A stretch of DNA of 15,444 nt from Acidobacteriota bacterium (GTDB lineage Bacteria; Acidobacteriota; Blastocatellia; Pyrinomonadales; Pyrinomonadaceae), in NCBI GenBank assembly GCA_029862725.1, contig JAOTWT010000017.1, positions 1 to 15,444 on the forward strand, written 5' to 3'. The notes under the pieces were generated by a model. That model worked only from the letters and a program-made list of their open reading frames with translations, had not been told where the DNA came from and made no database searches. Shown piece after piece: positions 15,335-15,444 of the stretch (position 1 is its first letter; each line of letters starts with the position of its first letter). The position numbers and the translations under genes are program-made.

Positions 15335-15444
15335 TTATCCATCCCCCAGAATTCTCTTTGCGTCCTGCAGGTCCCGCGAGCTAAACTGCGCGGTGCCCCC
15401 GCTCAGCGCCGCGGCGATTTCGCGTTTTGCCTCGTCTTTCTCAC
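15335..15444 (-). CDS. Unknown protein, C-terminal 35 residues only
   Basis: On the minus strand the window edge is in an open frame that reads EKDEAKREIAAALSGG and ends LQDAKRILGDG, with stop TAA at 15337-15335. Coding bias in this short tail (GCG, CTG, GGG) fits the downstream genes. The gene starts outside the window. The end is charged and helical, with no domain to recognise. It lies 60 bp upstream of the Wzz-like gene on the same strand and probably belongs to the EPS operon. Confidence 0.6.
   Translation of the reverse strand, partial: EKDEAKREIAAALSGGTAQFSSRDLQDAKRILGDG

Overview
This 15.4 kb window looks like chromosomal DNA from a free-living, Gram-negative-type bacterium of mid GC content. 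A Wza-like exporter with an SLBB domain and a Wzz-like protein imply an outer membrane. An MglB/MglA pair next to a PEP-CTERM/XrtA-type exopolysaccharide (EPS) locus would fit Acidobacteriota (for example Blastocatellia) or a deltaproteobacterial-type lineage. This placement is inferred from gene content only and is tentative.

Layout. (1) 52-4629, minus strand: yvcK(glmR)-glmU-glmS. This block covers amino-sugar supply: GlmS makes glucosamine-6-phosphate, GlmU makes UDP-GlcNAc, and the YvcK/GlmR family regulates carbon flow to the cell wall. yvcK and glmU overlap by 4 nt. A good sigma70-like promoter lies upstream of yvcK, and a perfect hairpin plus T-tract terminator lies after glmS. (2) 4630-5021: divergent control region. 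(3) 5022-6184, plus strand: a roadblock protein (MglB-like) and a Ras-like GTPase (MglA-like), closed by a strong terminator. (4) 6185-7480: a mostly non-coding stretch around one small four-helix membrane protein (6568-7077) with an Asp/His-rich tail. (5) 7444-7731, minus strand: tRNA-Val(TAC) and tRNA-Asp(GTC) with a near-consensus promoter and a terminator. (6) 7905-15444, minus strand: an EPS assembly/export operon. In transcription order it is the 3' end of an unknown gene, a Wzz-like chain-length protein, an ExeA/GspA-type ATPase, a cytoplasmic BY-type tyrosine kinase, a polyprenyl glycosylphosphotransferase, a Wza-like exporter and a secreted Ycf48-like beta-propeller.

How they work together. 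The glm genes make UDP-GlcNAc for peptidoglycan and possibly for the EPS. The EPS operon starts the repeat unit on a lipid carrier, sets chain length through Wzz and the kinase, and exports the polymer through the Wza-like protein. MglA/MglB normally set cell polarity and motility, which in known bacteria is linked to type IV pili and EPS.

No mobile element, CRISPR array, phage gene or clearly new system was found. The most unusual points are the full sensor-producer-target cluster for UDP-GlcNAc, the XrtA-like EPS operon with no exosortase in view, the metal-binding-like tail on the small membrane protein, a large hairpin upstream of that gene, and tandem heptamer repeats in two intergenic gaps.
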